DNA from: Phycisphaerales bacterium
GTDB taxonomy: Bacteria; Planctomycetota; Phycisphaerae; Phycisphaerales; SM1A02
Assembly (NCBI GenBank): GCA_029245245.1
Contig: JAQWPT010000021.1
Location: 124,001-188,000 of the forward strand
Reading direction: 5' to 3'
Length of the DNA: 64,000 bases
The translations under genes were made by a program, and so were the position numbers. A model generated the notes under the pieces. It saw only the letters and a list, made by a program, of their open reading frames with translations, made no database searches and had not been told where the DNA came from. Below, piece by piece: positions 16,795 through 24,269 of the stretch (its first letter is position 1; every line of letters begins with the position of its first letter).

Positions 16795-18222
16795 TCAGCC
16801 CCACACCAGCAGCCAGAACGCCATCCAGATCCCGGCCCCGAGCATGACCAGGGCGGTGTAGCCGACGATGTCACGGGCCTTGACGCCGGTGATCGCCAGC
16901 AGGGGCAGGGCCCAGAATGGCTGCAGCATGTTCGTCAACTGGTCGCCGTAGGCGACGGCCATGACCATGCGACCCGGCGCAACGCCCACATCGAAACCCG
17001 ATTGCAGCGCGATGGGTCCCTGGATGGCCCATTGACCTCCTCCGCTGGGCACGAAGATGTTCACGATCGCTGCAGAGACGAACGAGAGCAGTGGCATGGT
17101 CCGCTCGTTGCCGATCTCGACGAAGAACTCGGTGATCTGGGCCATCAGTCCGCTGGCGATCATCAACGCCATGATGCCTGCATAGAGCGGGAACTGGATC
17201 ATGATTCCGGCACAACCACGAGCAGCGTTCCCCGCAGCGTGCATGTAGGCGATCGGCGATCCATGCAGAATCAATCCAGCGGCAAACATGATCATGATGA
17301 TCTCGTTGAGACCGAGAGAGCCAAATCCCTTCGTATCGATGAAGCGCCAGATCCCCAGCAGCAGGGCTCCGGCCAGCAGCCATGAAACCGGCCAGAACCG
17401 ATTCAGGAATGCCGGGAGACTGGTCACGGGCTCCGGTTCGAAGGGCAGCTCTTCCATCGGATCAAACTCACCGAAGGACTGAATGCGTTCCTCGTTGCGA
17501 GGCGACAGCAACACGAGCATCAATGGAACCAGGACCACCAGCCCGAGGCTGACGACGATGTTCATCGGAGAGAGAATCGTCTGTTCAAGGGGGATGGCGC
17601 CGACGTGGGCTGCAATCGCATCCGGAAGTACCTTCGCGGCTCCGGCCTCACTGGTCATTGACAGTGGTGCGGACCCCGAGAAGCCGCCATGCCAGACAAG
17701 CATGCCCATGTAGCCGGCCGCTGCGATCAGTGGATAGTGGGCACTGATGCCCCGTTGCTCAAGGCTTCGTCCGACGTTTCTCGCCAGCAGGGCGCCGACG
17801 ATCAGGCCAAGTCCCCAGTTGATCAGGCCGCAGAGCACTGCGACGAATCCGACCAGGGCCGCTGCGGACATGGTTGAACTCGGAAGGCCCGCGATCCGGT
17901 CGATGCACCAGCGGATCGGCCGGGTTGCGGCCAACGCGTGTCCGGTCACCAGGATCAGGCACATCTGCATGCTGAAGGCCAGCAGTTTCCAGATGCCATC
18001 CTTGTTGTCCCGCCATGAATCCAGGAGCACGACCCATCGATCCTCGTCGGGCTTGTACTGCCCCCAGACGAGAGCCGCGGCAATGGTGACGACGGTCAGG
18101 ATGATGGCGATGACGAAGGGGTCTGGAATCAGCCAGCGAAAGAGGCGGCTGATGGACATGCCGATGCGGCTGATCATGTCCGGCAGGATAGTCCATGCGG
18201 CCTTGGCATGAGAAAAGTGCAT
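16795..18222 (-). CDS. atoE: Short-chain fatty acid transporter, AtoE family
   Basis: 475 residues from the ATG at 18222; an in-frame ATG at 18252 would add ten residues. It aligns along its length with E. coli AtoE: PDPFVIAIILTV, LLAFSMQMCLILVTGHALA, INWGLGLIVGA, HGGFSGSAPL, MIQFPLYAGI, FVPSGGGQWAIQGP and QPFWALPLLAI. About 12 membrane segments are expected. AtoE-type carriers bring butyrate and related acids across the inner membrane. AGGAG sits nine bases before the 18222 ATG but is wholly inside a hairpin (see separate entry). The following gene encodes a crotonase-fold enzyme. Confidence 0.9.
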   Translation of the reverse strand: MHFSHAKAAWTILPDMISRIGMSISRLFRWLIPDPFVIAIILTVVTIAAALVWGQYKPDEDRWVVLLDSWRDNKDGIWKLLAFSMQMCLILVTGHALAATRPIRWCIDRIAGLPSSTMSAAALVGFVAVLCGLINWGLGLIVGALLARNVGRSLEQRGISAHYPLIAAAGYMGMLVWHGGFSGSAPLSMTSEAGAAKVLPDAIAAHVGAIPLEQTILSPMNIVVSLGLVVLVPLMLVLLSPRNEERIQSFGEFDPMEELPFEPEPVTSLPAFLNRFWPVSWLLAGALLLGIWRFIDTKGFGSLGLNEIIMIMFAAGLILHGSPIAYMHAAGNAARGCAGIMIQFPLYAGIMALMIASGLMAQITEFFVEIGNERTMPLLSFVSAAIVNIFVPSGGGQWAIQGPIALQSGFDVGVAPGRMVMAVAYGDQLTNMLQPFWALPLLAITGVKARDIVGYTALVMLGAGIWMAFWLLVWG

Positions 18223-18250
18223 GCGGGGCGTCTCCTGAGAGATGCCCCGC
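18223..18250 (-). promoter_or_regulatory. Hairpin enclosing the atoE ribosome binding site
   Basis: On the minus strand GCGGGGC (18250-18244) pairs with GCCCCGC (18229-18223), and TCTC with GAGA inside, leaving one A-C mismatch and the loop TCAG. The AGGAG that would recruit the ribosome to the ATG at 18222 is split between loop and stem, and the lower stem touches the start codon. Stable folding would block initiation. If the alternative ATG at 18252 is used, the hairpin would instead be coding. Confidence 0.45.
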
Positions 18251-18259
18251 ATGGGTACA

Positions 18260-18284
18260 TTCGTTCAACCCCTCGCTGAACGAA
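18260..18284 (-). promoter_or_regulatory. Second hairpin in the atoE leader
   Basis: TTCGTTCA (18260-18267) and TGAACGAA (18277-18284) are perfect eight-base arms around a nine-base loop, nine bases upstream of the hairpin that covers the atoE ribosome binding site. On the minus strand the loop reads GCGAGGGGT. No T run follows, so it is not a typical terminator for the gene ending at 18419. Confidence 0.35.
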
Positions 18285-18418
18285 GACCAGCACATCAGAA
18301 GGAACGTTGGTTCCCGATGCGCACCACACCTGAGTACGTGTGCGATGAGGGCCGGAAGCGCCCATCGGTGTTGCTCATGGCTGATACGTCCGCCAGTTCG
18401 GCGGGTTCACGCCGTCAA

Positions 18419-19141
18419 TCAGAAATCTCCATGCCACGTGGAAGAGATGAAATCGAAGATTACGGACTGGTCAGCCGGCTTCATGGACCGTTCCGGGCAG
18501 GTTGAGATCCCGATGTCGACCCAGGTTGAATAGATCTCCGTTTCAATGGGTCGGACCGTGAAATTCCCACTTCGCCCCAGCAGGTGGTGCATGAAGTCGA
18601 TTTCCGGGTGCGTCACGTTCACCTGCCGGGGATTGATCCCGTTCTTCACGTGGGAACGCAGCACGTGAGCCGCGACCAGGAGCAACTGCTCGCGTGACCG
18701 TGTCTGGATCGAGACGGCACCACTGGGAAGCACTTCCACCGAGGAGACCACGGGCAGCTCGCTGGCAAGGGGGCTGGCACCCTCGACGCAGACCTCCGTC
18801 AGGGTCTTGATGTCGGTGGCCTCCAGTGGACCTTCCGCCCGGATGGCCCATGTGACGGCCGTCGTCTCACCAAGGCTCAGGAGTTCTCTGTCCGAGTGAA
18901 TTCCGCGCACTTGCAGTGACGAGGATCCAGGTGTGTTCTGGATCAGCAGTGTGCTGGGTCGATTGGAATCGCAGGTGGTCGCAAGGATGGAGAGCACCTC
19001 CTGCAGTTCAAGGCCGACGAGCCGCAGCTCCCAGCCATGCTCGATGGAGGACAGCTGGCACGAGATCGGAGCCAGCATGCCGGCCAGGCTGGTCGGGCTG
19101 CTCTGCGCGCCGTACGAGATCGATTGGTGAGGTGAGTTCAT
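18419..19141 (-). CDS. Hypothetical protein, 240 residues
   Basis: I do not recognise this protein. The start at 19141 is supported by AAGGAGG nine bases upstream; the longer open frame upstream lacks protein character. It has no signal peptide or membrane segment and a mixed composition with Ser, Leu and Glu. Regions such as LSSIEHGWELRLVGLELQEVLSI and VEVLPSGAVSIQTRSREQLLLVAAHVLRS look like regular globular secondary structure. It lies between a long leader with a terminator-like hairpin and the atoE transporter gene (196 bases further). A small ORF upstream ends with its stop overlapping this start. The unusual leader suggests conditional expression; the role cannot be told from sequence. 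Confidence 0.65.
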   Translation of the reverse strand: MNSPHQSISYGAQSSPTSLAGMLAPISCQLSSIEHGWELRLVGLELQEVLSILATTCDSNRPSTLLIQNTPGSSSLQVRGIHSDRELLSLGETTAVTWAIRAEGPLEATDIKTLTEVCVEGASPLASELPVVSSVEVLPSGAVSIQTRSREQLLLVAAHVLRSHVKNGINPRQVNVTHPEIDFMHHLLGRSGNFTVRPIETEIYSTWVDIGISTCPERSMKPADQSVIFDFISSTWHGDF

Positions 19142-19254
19142 GGCCCATCGCCTCCTTCGTGTTCGGGAGGCATGCACGGCGTGGATGCTGCAAGTACGAC
19201 GCGAATGCGGTTGAAGGAGCAATGGGTTCGGTGGTTCAGGCAGTTCATCATCAT
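19138..19254 (-). CDS. Possible 38-residue small ORF translationally coupled to the 240-residue gene
   Basis: Starting at the ATG at 19254 (or 19251/19248, three ATGs in a row) the frame runs 38 codons and stops at TGA 19140-19138, overlapping the ATG of the next gene as ATGA. AAAGGA lies four to ten bases before these ATGs. The peptide (start MMMNCLNHRTHC) is rich in Cys, His, Arg and Pro and resembles nothing I know. The ribosome binding site and the coupling overlap are the only support; a chance frame is possible. Confidence 0.3.
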   Translation of the reverse strand: MMMNCLNHRTHCSFNRIRVVLAASTPCMPPEHEGGDGP

Positions 19255-19300
19255 GGGTTCCTTTCTGGAAATGCGGATCTGGTCCGCGCGAAATGACAAA

Positions 19301-19324
19301 CGCCCCGTTCAGTGGAACGGGGCG
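19301..19324 (-). terminator. Terminator-like hairpin in the leader of the 240-residue gene
   Basis: CGCCCCGTTC (19301-19310) and GAACGGGGCG (19315-19324) are perfect ten-base arms around AGTG. Read on the minus strand the stem is followed by TTTGTCATTTC, a moderately T-rich tail. It stands 160 bases before the gene start, so it could be an attenuator or the end of a short upstream transcript. Confidence 0.45.
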
Positions 19325-19726
19325 TGGGAGATCGTTCAGTGGCGTGTTGCAGTCGCCTAGGGTCTCCAGCTCCGTCCCGTGCCTGTATTGGCAAAACAAC
19401 GGGAACGCATCCAGGTCGTGATGGCCTTGACATGGCGCAGCCAGACCGGAATCGGGCGGGTTGCGGCAAGGGCGACCGGGCGCCGCTGGGAGCGGACACC
19501 TTGGTGGGCATGTCGAGATGGCTGGTGACGCATCATGAGTATTCAATCGTGCAACCAAAGAAGAACACTGTCAATGTGAATTGCAGAATATGGTTGGCAT
19601 TGGCGGGTTTCACGGCTGCAGAGTTGTGGCAGGGTACGCAGATGGCCTCTGGGCAGGGCCCGAGCAGAACGTGGTTCCAATGGGGATGGAATCAACCGGG
19701 ATTTCAGGGGTTCTGCCCTGCACGCT
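19325..19726. other. Intergenic region between divergent genes; no convincing gene
   Basis: About 400 bases between the leader hairpin and the ABC1 kinase frame (585 counting from the 240-residue gene start). I see no tRNA or known riboswitch. A-T-rich sequence at 19530-19600 includes TTGACA on the minus strand near 19571-19576 but no well-spaced -10, so a promoter for the minus-strand gene there is only possible. Short frames on both strands are Pro/Arg-rich and not protein-like. On the plus strand TATGAT at 19726-19731 resembles a -10 box for the kinase gene. Confidence 0.5.
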
Positions 19727-21508
19727 ATGATGGTGCCCCCCGGCGGGGATCCTCCCCCTGACCCCCGGGCGCTCCGGCAGCCCTCCATCGGTGTGGGTTC
19801 AGCAGGCAGAGTGGGGACGGCGGGACGGGAGCTGGTCATCAGTTTCATTTCAACGATCAAGCACGCGGGTCGCTACAGCGAACTCATGAAGGTCGCCGTC
19901 AAGTACGGCTTTCGGGAGTTCTTCTATGAGACCAAACTTCATCTCCTGCATTCCGATGGGCACAAGGCTCTGAAGGAAGGGCAGGAAGGAGATGCTGTCA
20001 ATGGGATGTCACGGGCCGCCAGGCTTCGGCTGGCGATGGAGGAACTGGGTCCGACCTTCATCAAGCTCGGCCAGATCCTCAGTACGCGACCGGATATCCT
20101 CCCTCAGGACTGGATCGAGGAGTTTCAGAAACTCCAGAGCGATGTTCCTGCAGTGGAATGGGAGAAGATCGAGGCGGAGTTGATCGCCGAAATGGGCGAT
20201 CTCGATGCAAAGTTCCAGTCGATCGAACACACCCCGATGGCGGCGGCTTCAATGGCCCAGGCCCACCGGGCCATCCGCAAGGATGGACAGAAAATCGTAC
20301 TGAAGATCCTTCGACCCGGGATCGAAAAGATCATCAACGGGGACATGGAGATCCTGCAGGCGGTTGCCTCCTGGCTGGCCAAGCACCACGACGATCTTCC
20401 GTTCGATCCGGTTTCCGTGGTGGAGGAGTTTTCCAGTTCGATCAAGAATGAAATGGACTTCATGCATGAAGGTCGAAACACCGACATGTTCCGCGATGGC
20501 CTCGAGGAAGGCGAGCAGGCCTGGTTCCCCACCGTCTACTGGGATCTGACCACACGCCGCGTCCTGGCCCTGGAAGAAATTACCGGGGTGCTTCTCTCCC
20601 ACTGGCGAGAGTCCGGTCTCTCCAAGGAACAGAGGGAGCGACTGGTCCGCATCGGTGCCTACACGGTGCTTCGTCAGACCCTGGAAATCGGGTTCTTCCA
20701 TGCCGATCCCCATCCCGGGAACCTGTTCCTGATGGAGGATGGTCGCCTCTGCTTCATCGACTGCGGCATGGCTGGCCGTGTGGATGATGAAACGACGTCC
20801 CAGTTGGCGATGCTGATCTACGGGGTGGCCAAGTCCGACATCGACAAGGTCTACGAGGCGTTCATGACCCTGGGCAACGTGGATGAGATGGAAGTCGACG
20901 ACAAGCAGATCCGTCGCGATCTCCAGGATTTCATGGACCAGTACACGAATGTGGGCTTCGACAAGATCAACATGTCCGCGGTCCTCCGGGCCTTCACCGA
21001 GGGGTTGCGCAAGCACAAGATCAAGTGCCCCAGTGACATCGTGATGCTCATCAAGGCGCTGACGACCATCGAGGGAGTCGGCGAGGACCTGGATCCGGAC
21101 TTCGACCTGATCAGTTTCGCCAAGCCACATGTGGAGAAACTGGTGAAGCGGCAGTACAGCCTGCCGGCGATCCGAAGGCGGCTGAAGAAGAATGCCAGTT
21201 CATGGTTCCAGTTCGCAGAGAACCTCCCGCGGAATCTGAATCACCTGTCGGATCGACTTGGCCGCAACGAGTTGGCCATGCGAATGGATGTGAAGGGAAT
21301 CGACCAGCTCAACAGCACGGTCAACCATGCGAGCAAGCAGATGTCCTATTCACTGCTGGTCGCATCGATGATCCTCGCATCGGCCGTGCTCGTCCTGGCC
21401 GAGGGACGTGGTGGCGGCATCCTCGGATGGTTCGGCGGCTTCGGCTTCCTGCTGTCCTTCCTGCTCGCCCTGTTCATCCTCTTCGAGAATCTCATTCGAA
21501 AGCGATGA
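19727..21508 (+). CDS. ABC1/UbiB (AarF) family atypical protein kinase-like protein
   Basis: Up to 593 residues. Family hallmarks: the KxGQ motif in FIKLGQILSTRPD (about 112-124), the Ala-rich loop PMAAASMAQ (about 168-176), catalytic loop HADPHPGN (325-332) and IDCGM in place of DFG. Two hydrophobic segments end the protein (about 550-590), the UbiB membrane anchor. UbiB proteins bind ATP and support coenzyme Q synthesis or lipid transport; the exact activity is unsettled. The start is uncertain: the ATG at 19727 overlaps a -10-like box and has no ribosome binding site, and the first ~35 residues are not family-like; GTG codons at 19793 or 19811 are alternatives. Confidence 0.88.
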   Translation: MMVPPGGDPPPDPRALRQPSIGVGSAGRVGTAGRELVISFISTIKHAGRYSELMKVAVKYGFREFFYETKLHLLHSDGHKALKEGQEGDAVNGMSRAARLRLAMEELGPTFIKLGQILSTRPDILPQDWIEEFQKLQSDVPAVEWEKIEAELIAEMGDLDAKFQSIEHTPMAAASMAQAHRAIRKDGQKIVLKILRPGIEKIINGDMEILQAVASWLAKHHDDLPFDPVSVVEEFSSSIKNEMDFMHEGRNTDMFRDGLEEGEQAWFPTVYWDLTTRRVLALEEITGVLLSHWRESGLSKEQRERLVRIGAYTVLRQTLEIGFFHADPHPGNLFLMEDGRLCFIDCGMAGRVDDETTSQLAMLIYGVAKSDIDKVYEAFMTLGNVDEMEVDDKQIRRDLQDFMDQYTNVGFDKINMSAVLRAFTEGLRKHKIKCPSDIVMLIKALTTIEGVGEDLDPDFDLISFAKPHVEKLVKRQYSLPAIRRRLKKNASSWFQFAENLPRNLNHLSDRLGRNELAMRMDVKGIDQLNSTVNHASKQMSYSLLVASMILASAVLVLAEGRGGGILGWFGGFGFLLSFLLALFILFENLIRKR

Positions 21509-21518
21509 GTCCGGCGGG

Positions 21519-22538
21519 TCAGAAGTCGTAACTGAGCCCGACGGTCGTCAGCAGGTCGTAGTTCTTGTCATCTCTGGCAACTTCGCTCTGGAACTGGTAC
21601 TGGATGCCAATTTGCAGGGCCAGGCCATCGAACCCATCCAGTTTCATTTTCCAGTTCAGCGAGGCGTCGACCCGGTACAGCCCGAAGTCGGTCAGGTCGG
21701 GCAGGTAGGAGGCGCTGGCCACCACGCCGTGCTTGTCTGTGAAGTCCCAGGTCAGGTTGCCTCCCAGGTCGCCCTCGGCAACCACGTCCGTATCGGTTCC
21801 CGCGAACTCCTTGCGCGGACCTGCACCGATACGTCCATTGAGGATCAGTGAGTCGAACCAGAGATCGGGATCACTCTTCTTGTCCATGGTCAGCAGCGGG
21901 TACTGCCCGCCGACATGGGCTGCGAGGCGCTGCTGCCAGGAGTTCTGCTCTGACCAGTCGAATTGGAGATCGCCGAAGATGTCCCATCTCGTGTCCAGAG
22001 TGGGGAGTTTCCAGATCTGGTCCAGGGTGAAGTTGTACCAGCTCTGGTTCGTCTCGTTGTTCGCGCTTGCAAACCGGTAGAAGGTACTGATCGAGGTCTT
22101 CTCCACCTCGTTGTCGCGGCCGAACTTCAATTGGAGGAAGAGGGAGGCATTCTCCGATGTGCCGGTGTTGTAACTGCCCGAGAGATTGAACGATCCCTTC
22201 CATTCCTTCTTTGGAGGCTCCGCCTCGATGGGCGGTTCGACAGGTGTGTCGTCCGCAGCGGACTTCGTTGGAGGCGACGTCTCTTCCCCGGCCACGGTCG
22301 CGGGTGCGGGAGATGGGGCGAAGTAGGCGGCGGGTTTCCGGTCGTCGATCGTCTTGATCTTGTCCATGGGGATCGACAGGGTGCCGAGCACGGAATGCTC
22401 CAGGGTGACGGACGCACTGGAGTGCTCGGTGATTGTTCCCTGGAGCCGGTCGCCGCCTGTCAGGACGAGTTCTTCTGCGTATGCGGACACTGTCAGCAGC
22501 AGGGACACGAACAGGGCGAAGCGTGGTGAATCGAGCAC
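21519..22538 (-). CDS. DUF481-type outer-membrane protein
   Basis: 339 residues from the GTG at 22538, which has GAGG six bases upstream; the frame can also start at the GTG at 22547. Signal peptide ends at about SAYAEE. Residues 25-75 form a small beta domain (LTGGDRLQGTITEHSS..DKIKTID) common in front of DUF481, then a Pro/Glu-rich linker, then about 230 residues of alternating amphipathic strands ending in GLSYDF with a terminal Phe, the hallmark of outer-membrane barrels. The family includes E. coli YdiY, described as salt-induced; function is unknown. Last gene of a minus-strand group with the FKBP lipoprotein and a zinc-ribbon membrane protein; convergent with the UbiB-like gene ten bases away. 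Confidence 0.82.
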   Translation of the reverse strand: MLDSPRFALFVSLLLTVSAYAEELVLTGGDRLQGTITEHSSASVTLEHSVLGTLSIPMDKIKTIDDRKPAAYFAPSPAPATVAGEETSPPTKSAADDTPVEPPIEAEPPKKEWKGSFNLSGSYNTGTSENASLFLQLKFGRDNEVEKTSISTFYRFASANNETNQSWYNFTLDQIWKLPTLDTRWDIFGDLQFDWSEQNSWQQRLAAHVGGQYPLLTMDKKSDPDLWFDSLILNGRIGAGPRKEFAGTDTDVVAEGDLGGNLTWDFTDKHGVVASASYLPDLTDFGLYRVDASLNWKMKLDGFDGLALQIGIQYQFQSEVARDDKNYDLLTTVGLSYDF

Positions 22539-22643
22539 GTGGAGCACCTCGTTGCAAGGGAAGGCCTGGCCAAGGTCACAGTTCGGCCCGGCGATTCATG
22601 ATCGAGGACATGGTAATCACTGGTGAGTTGTGGGAGCGTCTGT

Positions 22644-23036
22644 TCAGTGGATGCGAACAAGGGTCAGTTCGATTTCCAGCATGCTGCGAGGTGGAATGCG
22701 ATCCGCGTATCCCCTCGCGCCCCAGTGCTTGTTCGGAGGACAGTTGATGTGACGCCAGCCTCCGCGCTGCATGCCCACGACGGCGTCGTCGATTCCCTCG
22801 ATCACCACACCGGTCCCGAGCCTGAAGTCGAATCCCTGTTCTTCCAGCACGAGGCCGCCGTCGGGCAGTCGAACCGTGTAGTCGATGACAACGACGTCTC
22901 CGGCCTTCGCCATGGGGCCTTCGCCGGTGCGTTCCTCGACCACATGAACCTTGGAAGGCATGATGGTGATGGGATCCCGCTCGCATGCCGGCAGCAGCAG
23001 CAGCAGCAGTGACAACAGGATCGACCTTGACACCAT
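22644..23036 (-). CDS. FKBP-type peptidyl-prolyl isomerase, probable lipoprotein
   Basis: 130 residues from the ATG at 23036: a Leu-rich signal (encoded partly by a CAG/CTG repeat on the DNA) ends in LPAC, a good lipobox, so the protein should be lipid-anchored outside the inner membrane. The FKBP fold follows: GDVVVIDYTVRLPDG, the loop GVVIEGIDDAVVGMQRGG and the end LEIELTLVRI. One or two of the usual aromatic pocket residues are replaced, so isomerase activity may be weak. A GTG at 23090 overlapping the stop of the upstream gene (GTGA) is an alternative start that would add 18 residues before the signal. It probably assists folding of exported proteins. Confidence 0.85.
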   Translation of the reverse strand: MVSRSILLSLLLLLLPACERDPITIMPSKVHVVEERTGEGPMAKAGDVVVIDYTVRLPDGGLVLEEQGFDFRLGTGVVIEGIDDAVVGMQRGGWRHINCPPNKHWGARGYADRIPPRSMLEIELTLVRIH

Positions 23037-23086
23037 GCAGGCACTATCGGCCACGTTGGTGGGCAGCCATGACTCCTGCGGGGCAC

Positions 23087-23569
23087 TCACGATTCCGTAT
23101 CAGGCCCGTTGCGATCGGCGAGAGAACGATCCCACGGGCGGTGGTACTCCGCGATCGAAAGGCGCCGATGGGAAGAGCGACATCGGTAGCAGTCCAGGTA
23201 CGTCCGGGCAAACAGGAGAATGCCGATGTCGATCAGGAGCACAACGGTCATGCCCAGCAGGAGCGGGATGTTGTCCGCGAAGCCGAGGATGCCTACCAGG
23301 GCCAGGGCGAAGGCCAGCACGATCACGAATCCGGTGACCTGCGGGAGTGCCTTGCGTCGGTAGAGAGGGCCACCGCAGGCCAGGCAGCGGCGAAGCTGCC
23401 CATCGTCATCGAGGGCCTGATCCCACTCCAGGAACACATCTCGGGTGTCCTCGAGGGTCCGGACCCGCGGGGGTCGCAGGGTCGGATCGACCTCGAGCGT
23501 CTCCCGTCCACGCTCACCAGGTTCTCGCAGCACGATGCGCACGGAACAATGGTACGGATCACGGGGCAT
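23087..23569 (-). CDS. Zinc-ribbon membrane protein, function unknown
   Basis: 160 residues from the ATG at 23569; the upstream extension of the frame lies antisense to tmk and is rejected. The N-terminal ~75 residues are soluble and acidic. CLACGG near residue 77 and CYRCRS near 132 form a split zinc ribbon that brackets two adjacent hydrophobic helices (about 89-125), so the metal site would hold both helix ends on the cytoplasmic side. I know no function for this type. It is divergent from tmk, 43 bases away, and is followed by the FKBP lipoprotein gene after 50 bases. No clear ribosome binding site is seen at this start. Confidence 0.7.
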   Translation of the reverse strand: MPRDPYHCSVRIVLREPGERGRETLEVDPTLRPPRVRTLEDTRDVFLEWDQALDDDGQLRRCLACGGPLYRRKALPQVTGFVIVLAFALALVGILGFADNIPLLLGMTVVLLIDIGILLFARTYLDCYRCRSSHRRLSIAEYHRPWDRSLADRNGPDTES

Positions 23570-23612
23570 GTGGGGTTGCCGATCCGGGGCCGGTGGGGGA
23601 TGATCCAGCGCG

Positions 23613-24269
23613 ATGAACGACTGGATTGCACAACTCAGGGGCAGATTCCTCGTCTTCGACGGTCCGGACGGATGTGGAAAGACCACCCAGTTTCGCCGCT
23701 TTGCCGCCTGGCTGGCCGAGCAGGGCTGCGATGTGGTCGAAGTCCGGGAGCCGGGGGGGACCTCCATCGGGGAGCAGGTCCGGTCCATCCTGCTGGACTC
23801 GGCCAACACCGAGATGACGATCTGCTGCGAGATGCTCCTCTACATGGCCAGCCGCAACCAACTGGTCGAGGAACTGATTGCTCCCGCTCGTCGGCGTGGA
23901 GCCGTCGTGCTTGCCGATCGGTTCATCTCCTCCACCCTGGCCTACCAGGGCACGGCGGGAGGAATCGATCGTGAACGGATCATGGACATCGGCCACCTGG
24001 TGATCGGGGAGCACTGGCCGGACTGCACGATCGTCTTCGACGTGGATCCCGCTGTGGCCGCTCGCCGGCGTGGTGGCGATACGGATCGCATGGAGGAGAA
24101 GGGGCAGGCATTCCAGAACCAGGTCCGTGCCGGGTACCTCGAGCAGGTCCAGGAGGATCCGGATCGGACGTTGCTGATCGATGCGGCGCCGGACGAGGAC
24201 ACGGTGTTCGCGGAACTGTGCTCATCGATCGAGGCCTTCGTCGCCTCGAATGCCGCATCGTCAGGCTGA
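23613..24269 (+). CDS. tmk: Thymidylate kinase
   Basis: 218 residues. P-loop GPDGCGKTT at 17-25, the REPGGT motif near 45 that binds dTMP, and ADRFISSTLAYQG near 99 with the catalytic Asp-Arg pair; the lid region RRRGGDTDRME follows. It phosphorylates dTMP to dTDP, essential for DNA precursor supply. Its last nine bases overlap the end of the convergent ligase gene. No obvious ribosome binding site directly before the ATG, which may be leader-short. Confidence 0.96.
   Translation: MNDWIAQLRGRFLVFDGPDGCGKTTQFRRFAAWLAEQGCDVVEVREPGGTSIGEQVRSILLDSANTEMTICCEMLLYMASRNQLVEELIAPARRRGAVVLADRFISSTLAYQGTAGGIDRERIMDIGHLVIGEHWPDCTIVFDVDPAVAARRRGGDTDRMEEKGQAFQNQVRAGYLEQVQEDPDRTLLIDAAPDEDTVFAELCSSIEAFVASNAASSG

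Noticed and set aside
19325-19420. Possible cobalamin riboswitch because of GCCACTG on the minus strand
   Set aside because: The other conserved B12 elements (GGTGnAAnTCC and the B12 box) are not found in order, so the match is chance.
22988-23006. CAG trinucleotide repeat
   Set aside because: It encodes the leucine run of the FKBP lipoprotein signal peptide on the minus strand; no independent repeat element.
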